Source: Candidatus Methylomirabilis sp.
GTDB lineage: Bacteria; Patescibacteriota; Patescibacteriia; DYHP01
Length of the DNA: 19,225 nucleotides
Direction: 5' to 3'
Assembly (NCBI GenBank): GCA_020724105.1
Contig: DYHP01000018.1
Location: 1-19,225, forward strand
In this document: positions 19,128-19,225 of the stretch, one piece after another
Numbering within the stretch: position 1 is the stretch's first letter
Layout: each line of letters starts with the position of its first letter
The notes under the pieces: model-generated
Databases searched by the model: none
Seen by the model: only the letters and a program-made list of their open reading frames with translations
Told to the model about the DNA's origin: nothing
Position numbers and translations under genes: made by a program

Positions 19128-19225
19128 TAAACTTCCCTAATCTTGCTCGAATCCAATCGAATTTATCCCGATCGAATTTATCCCGAGTGAAAAACCGTCT
19201 CAACGCAAAATAGGGCGGTTTTGAA
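19128..19225 (+). terminator. Weak terminator-like sequence after pnp
   Basis: Two direct repeats of atcgaatttatcccg (19157-19171, 19171-19185) are followed by aaaaccg (19191-19197) / cggtttt (19216-19222) with an 18-nt loop. The window ends here. Confidence 0.4.

Noticed and set aside
1..19225. CRISPR array
   Set aside because: Repeats are palindromes at irregular distances, with no regular spacer pattern and no cas genes.
1..19225. UGA recoding (genetic code 25)
   Set aside because: TGA ends the NYN and aspartoacylase-like genes and the CYTH-like gene at expected lengths.

Overview
The window looks like a chromosomal piece of a Patescibacteria (CPR), most likely Parcubacteria-type, genome. 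The main evidence is a block of six small paralogous 'T4SS pilin' (TrbC/VirB2-like) genes with the YGGFxWMTAxG signature. Moderate-to-low GC, streamlined genes, intergenic DNA packed with short palindromes and 'ATTGGGAATTGG'-type repeats, and few strong Shine-Dalgarno sites also fit. TAA, TAG and TGA all serve as stops (TGA ends the NYN-domain and aspartoacylase-like genes), so there is no sign of the UGA recoding known from Absconditabacteria and Gracilibacteria. The lineage is an inference; there is no rRNA here.

Layout. 1-474 is repeat-rich DNA. 475-1841 (-) is an ATGA-overlapping pair: a CYTH/triphosphate-tunnel-like protein and a P-loop nucleotide-kinase-like protein. 1842-2640 holds a long imperfect inverted repeat, a tRNA-Ile(UAU) lodged inside what looks like a second, interrupted tRNA, and REP-like palindromes. 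2641-3678 (+) is an RluD-type pseudouridine synthase, facing a bidirectional terminator. 3868-9524 (-) is probably one long transcription unit: galU, a lipoprotein-type solute-binding protein, and six pilin paralogues, of which the two promoter-proximal ones carry cysteine-rich tails. 9525-9796 holds a MITE-like palindromic element and a promoter. 9797-10972 (+) is an AstE/AspA-like zinc hydrolase. 11168-12212 (-) is a MerR-like HTH + GHKL-ATPase protein with a STAS-like (DUF4325) partner, under a consensus promoter overlapped by a palindrome. tRNA-His, an ArfB-like GGQ protein, a two-TM small protein, tRNA-Arg(UCU) and a XerC/D-like recombinase follow, all on minus. 15569-19127 (+) is rpsO, a NYN-domain gene and pnp, an RNA-metabolism cluster.

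The most striking feature is repeat invasion of genes. A 69-bp palindrome (two differences between copies) sits in frame in both galU and the aspartoacylase-like gene and encodes the same 20-residue peptide in each, as Rickettsia palindromic elements do. RluD carries three other palindrome-derived inserts, and XerD and the PNPase tail carry related ones. Non-triplet microsatellites lie in the signal-peptide region of the largest Cys-rich pilin and in xerD. Other points of interest are the nested tRNA arrangement, the HTH-GHKL/STAS pair with its candidate operators, the CYTH + kinase pair and the orphan pilin array. All functional statements rest on motif recognition by eye; no database search was possible.
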